From Rebecca billardiae RCC1528 (taxonomy: Eukaryota > Haptophyta), in NCBI GenBank assembly GCA_965240325.2, contig OZ251249.1, forward strand, positions 744,001 through 808,000: a stretch of 64,000 bases of DNA, given 5' to 3'. The notes under the pieces were generated by a model. The model did not search any database, had not been told where the DNA came from, and saw only the letters and a list, made by a program, of their open reading frames with translations. Positions within the stretch are counted from its first letter, which is position 1. Each line of letters starts with the position of its first letter. Position numbers and translations under genes: made by a program. Positions 62,464 through 64,000 of the stretch are shown in pieces.

Positions 62464-63951
62464 TCAGCGCGGGTCCACGACGCGCACCGGGCGCGGCAGC
62501 TGCTCGATGCGCGCGGGCCACTCGACAGCTCGCAGCACAAACTCAGCCGTCCCAAAGGCTGCGGACTGGCCGAGGCCGAGCGCGGCCGACTGCCTGCCGC
62601 ACGCGTGCGCCGCCCCGTCTGCGGTGGCAAAGAGCGCGTGGGCGCGGCCGAGCGAGCACTGCGCCACGCGCGCGCCCTCGAAGGCGGGCACGGCCTCCGG
62701 CGCGCGCACCTCTTGCGGGGCCCGCGGCCCGAGCCCGAGCTGCCCACGGGCGTTGTCGCCAAACACGCGCACGCTGCCGTCCGCGCCGAGCACCGCGCTG
62801 CTGTCGTAGCCAGCGCACGCGCGCACAGCGCGCACGGCGCTGAGCGCGCCGACGCGCGTGGGCGTGCGGAGCTCGGAGTCGTCGGGCTGGCCCAGGCAGC
62901 CGCACCTGCCCACACCGAAGGCGTGCACGCCGCCCGCCGCGTCCACCACCAGGCTGTGCGCAAAGCCCGCACTCACGTGCGCCGCGCGCACGCCCGCGAG
63001 CGCCTCGATGCGCCTCGGCGCGCGCAGCTCCTGCGCGTCGCCGTGGCCGAGCTGGCCGCGCAGGCCCCAGCCGCACGAGTAGACGGCGCCGCCGGTGGCG
63101 AGCAGCAGCGAGTGGAACGCACCGCCGCCCACGCCGCCGATCCGCACGCCGTCCAGCGCCTCGACGCGCGCCGGCTCCCACCGGTCCTCCGTGTCGCCGT
63201 GGCCGAGCTGGCCGTGACAGTTCCAGCCCCAGCTGAACGCGGCCCCGCCCGCGCTCAGCGCGAGGCTGTGCTGGGCGCCGGCGGCGAGGCAGGCGATGCT
63301 CTCGTGCTGCAGCGCATCGAGCAGGACGAATGCCTGCTGCGTCGCGCAATCGCCCAGCCCAAGCTGGCCGCGTGAGTTGCCGCCGCAGCCGTACACGGCG
63401 CCGGCCTCGCTCAGCGCGAGCAGGTGGACCGTGCCCGCGGCGACCGCGAGGACGCGCACGGCGGAGAGCGAGGCGACGCGCGTGGGCAGGAGCACCGGGC
63501 TCCGCCCCTGGCCCAGCGCGCTCGCGCCCTCGGGCGTCCCGCCGAAGCGGGCGCCCCAAACGTGCATGCCGCTCTCCTGCCCACACGTGTGCAGCCCGCC
63601 GTCGACGTCCACGAACGCGCTGATCAGCGGCTCGTTCGACGTGCCCTGCCCGGCGACAGCCGATGTGGCGTGCGCGTGCGCGAGCTCGAGCACGCGCTCG
63701 CGCGCGAGCAGCTCCTCGCTCCACGTGCGCGCCGCCGCGGGCAGCTCGGACGGCAGCGCGTGCGCGCGCGCGCGCGCGCGCTCGCGCAGCGCGCGCTCGA
63801 CCGCCGAGCGGCCGCCCGGCGGCGCGGCGCAGAAGAGCCGACCGGCGGCGTTGGCGGCGGCGAGGTCGCGTGCGCGCGCAACGAAGCCGAGGACGCGGTC
63901 CAACGCGTCGGGTGGCAGCGTCGCGAGTAGGGGCGGGCCGCCCTCCGCCAT
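62464..63951 (-). CDS. RCC1-repeat protein with F-box-like N terminus
   Basis: Single-exon gene of 495 residues from ATG 63951. The N terminus (LPPDALDRVLGFVARARDLA then AANAAGRLF) resembles an F-box: Leu-Pro at its start, then an amphipathic helix pattern. It would link the protein to SCF ubiquitin ligase if real. From about residue 110 seven RCC1-type repeats can be counted, for example VYGCGGNSRGQLGLGD, FSWGWNCHGQLGHGD, YSCGWGLRGQLGHGDAQEL, HAFGVGRCGCLGQPDDSEL and RVFGDNARGQLGLG. They should fold as a seven-bladed propeller. RCC1-like propellers serve in many roles, including GEF and ubiquitin ligase scaffolds, so the function is open. The last repeat lies near the C terminus (HACGRQSAALGLGQ). 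Confidence 0.85.
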   Translation of the reverse strand: MAEGGPPLLATLPPDALDRVLGFVARARDLAAANAAGRLFCAAPPGGRSAVERALRERARARAHALPSELPAAARTWSEELLARERVLELAHAHATSAVAGQGTSNEPLISAFVDVDGGLHTCGQESGMHVWGARFGGTPEGASALGQGRSPVLLPTRVASLSAVRVLAVAAGTVHLLALSEAGAVYGCGGNSRGQLGLGDCATQQAFVLLDALQHESIACLAAGAQHSLALSAGGAAFSWGWNCHGQLGHGDTEDRWEPARVEALDGVRIGGVGGGAFHSLLLATGGAVYSCGWGLRGQLGHGDAQELRAPRRIEALAGVRAAHVSAGFAHSLVVDAAGGVHAFGVGRCGCLGQPDDSELRTPTRVGALSAVRAVRACAGYDSSAVLGADGSVRVFGDNARGQLGLGPRAPQEVRAPEAVPAFEGARVAQCSLGRAHALFATADGAAHACGRQSAALGLGQSAAFGTAEFVLRAVEWPARIEQLPRPVRVVDPR

Positions 63952-64000
63952 GGACTCCGTTCAGTTGGACGACCAGGCTGGTAGTTTGGACGGCCTGGTC

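Overview
This window is nuclear DNA of a GC-rich unicellular eukaryote. The long genes are Ala/Arg/Gly-rich, carry NACHT, calpain, AAAP, NECAP, RCC1 and protein kinase domains, and are broken by short introns (roughly 140-440 bp) that mostly begin GTGCG or GTGNG and end AG. A haptophyte-type marine alga fits best: extreme GC3, low-complexity linkers, several sulfotransferase-like genes, a Helitron and long AT microsatellites. This is inference; other secondary-plastid algae are not excluded. No prokaryotic operons, RBSs, tRNAs, rRNAs or CRISPR arrays were seen.

Layout. 1-2274 (+): the 3' end of an unknown gene, then a sulfotransferase-like gene. 2831-8288 (-): a four-exon, membrane-anchored protein with two nucleoside-hydrolase-like repeats. 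9054-13607 (-): a four-exon, low-complexity protein with RLY/FxPxI-type repeats. 14043-15886 (+): a two-exon AAAP-family amino acid transporter. 16549-24435 (+): an intronless 2628-residue NWD1-like protein (DUF4062-like N terminus, degenerate NACHT, 14 WD40 repeats). 24436-35300: an accessory stretch with decayed coding remnants, one two-exon membrane-protein gene (27497-28952, -), three long AT microsatellites, a TIR element inserted in an AT tract, dispersed repeat modules and a minisatellite. 34550-35170 (+): a small unknown ORF starting right after the minisatellite. 35511-46055 (-): an intact Helitron Rep-PIF1 helicase ORF of about 3500 residues. 47312-51372 (-): a four-exon Ser/Thr kinase. 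51761-55880 (-): a glutaredoxin-like/calpain-like/C2 fusion whose catalytic Cys and His are replaced. 56052-58698 (+): a two-exon type II membrane sulfotransferase. 59038-60438 (+): an unknown secretory-pathway protein. 61255-62040 (-): a NECAP endocytic adaptor. 62464-63951 (-): an RCC1-repeat protein.

The genes do not form one pathway. Exon joins were worked out by hand from frame continuity and GT-AG sites. For every spliced gene except the calpain fusion the joined exons give one open frame with an exact multiple of three. The most unusual content is the dead calpain fused to CxxC-less glutaredoxin-like domains, the degenerate-P-loop NWD1-like giant, the Helitron protein with four Myb/SANT-like repeats, the TIR element sitting in AT microsatellites, and a 14-bp palindrome that recurs in coding sequence.
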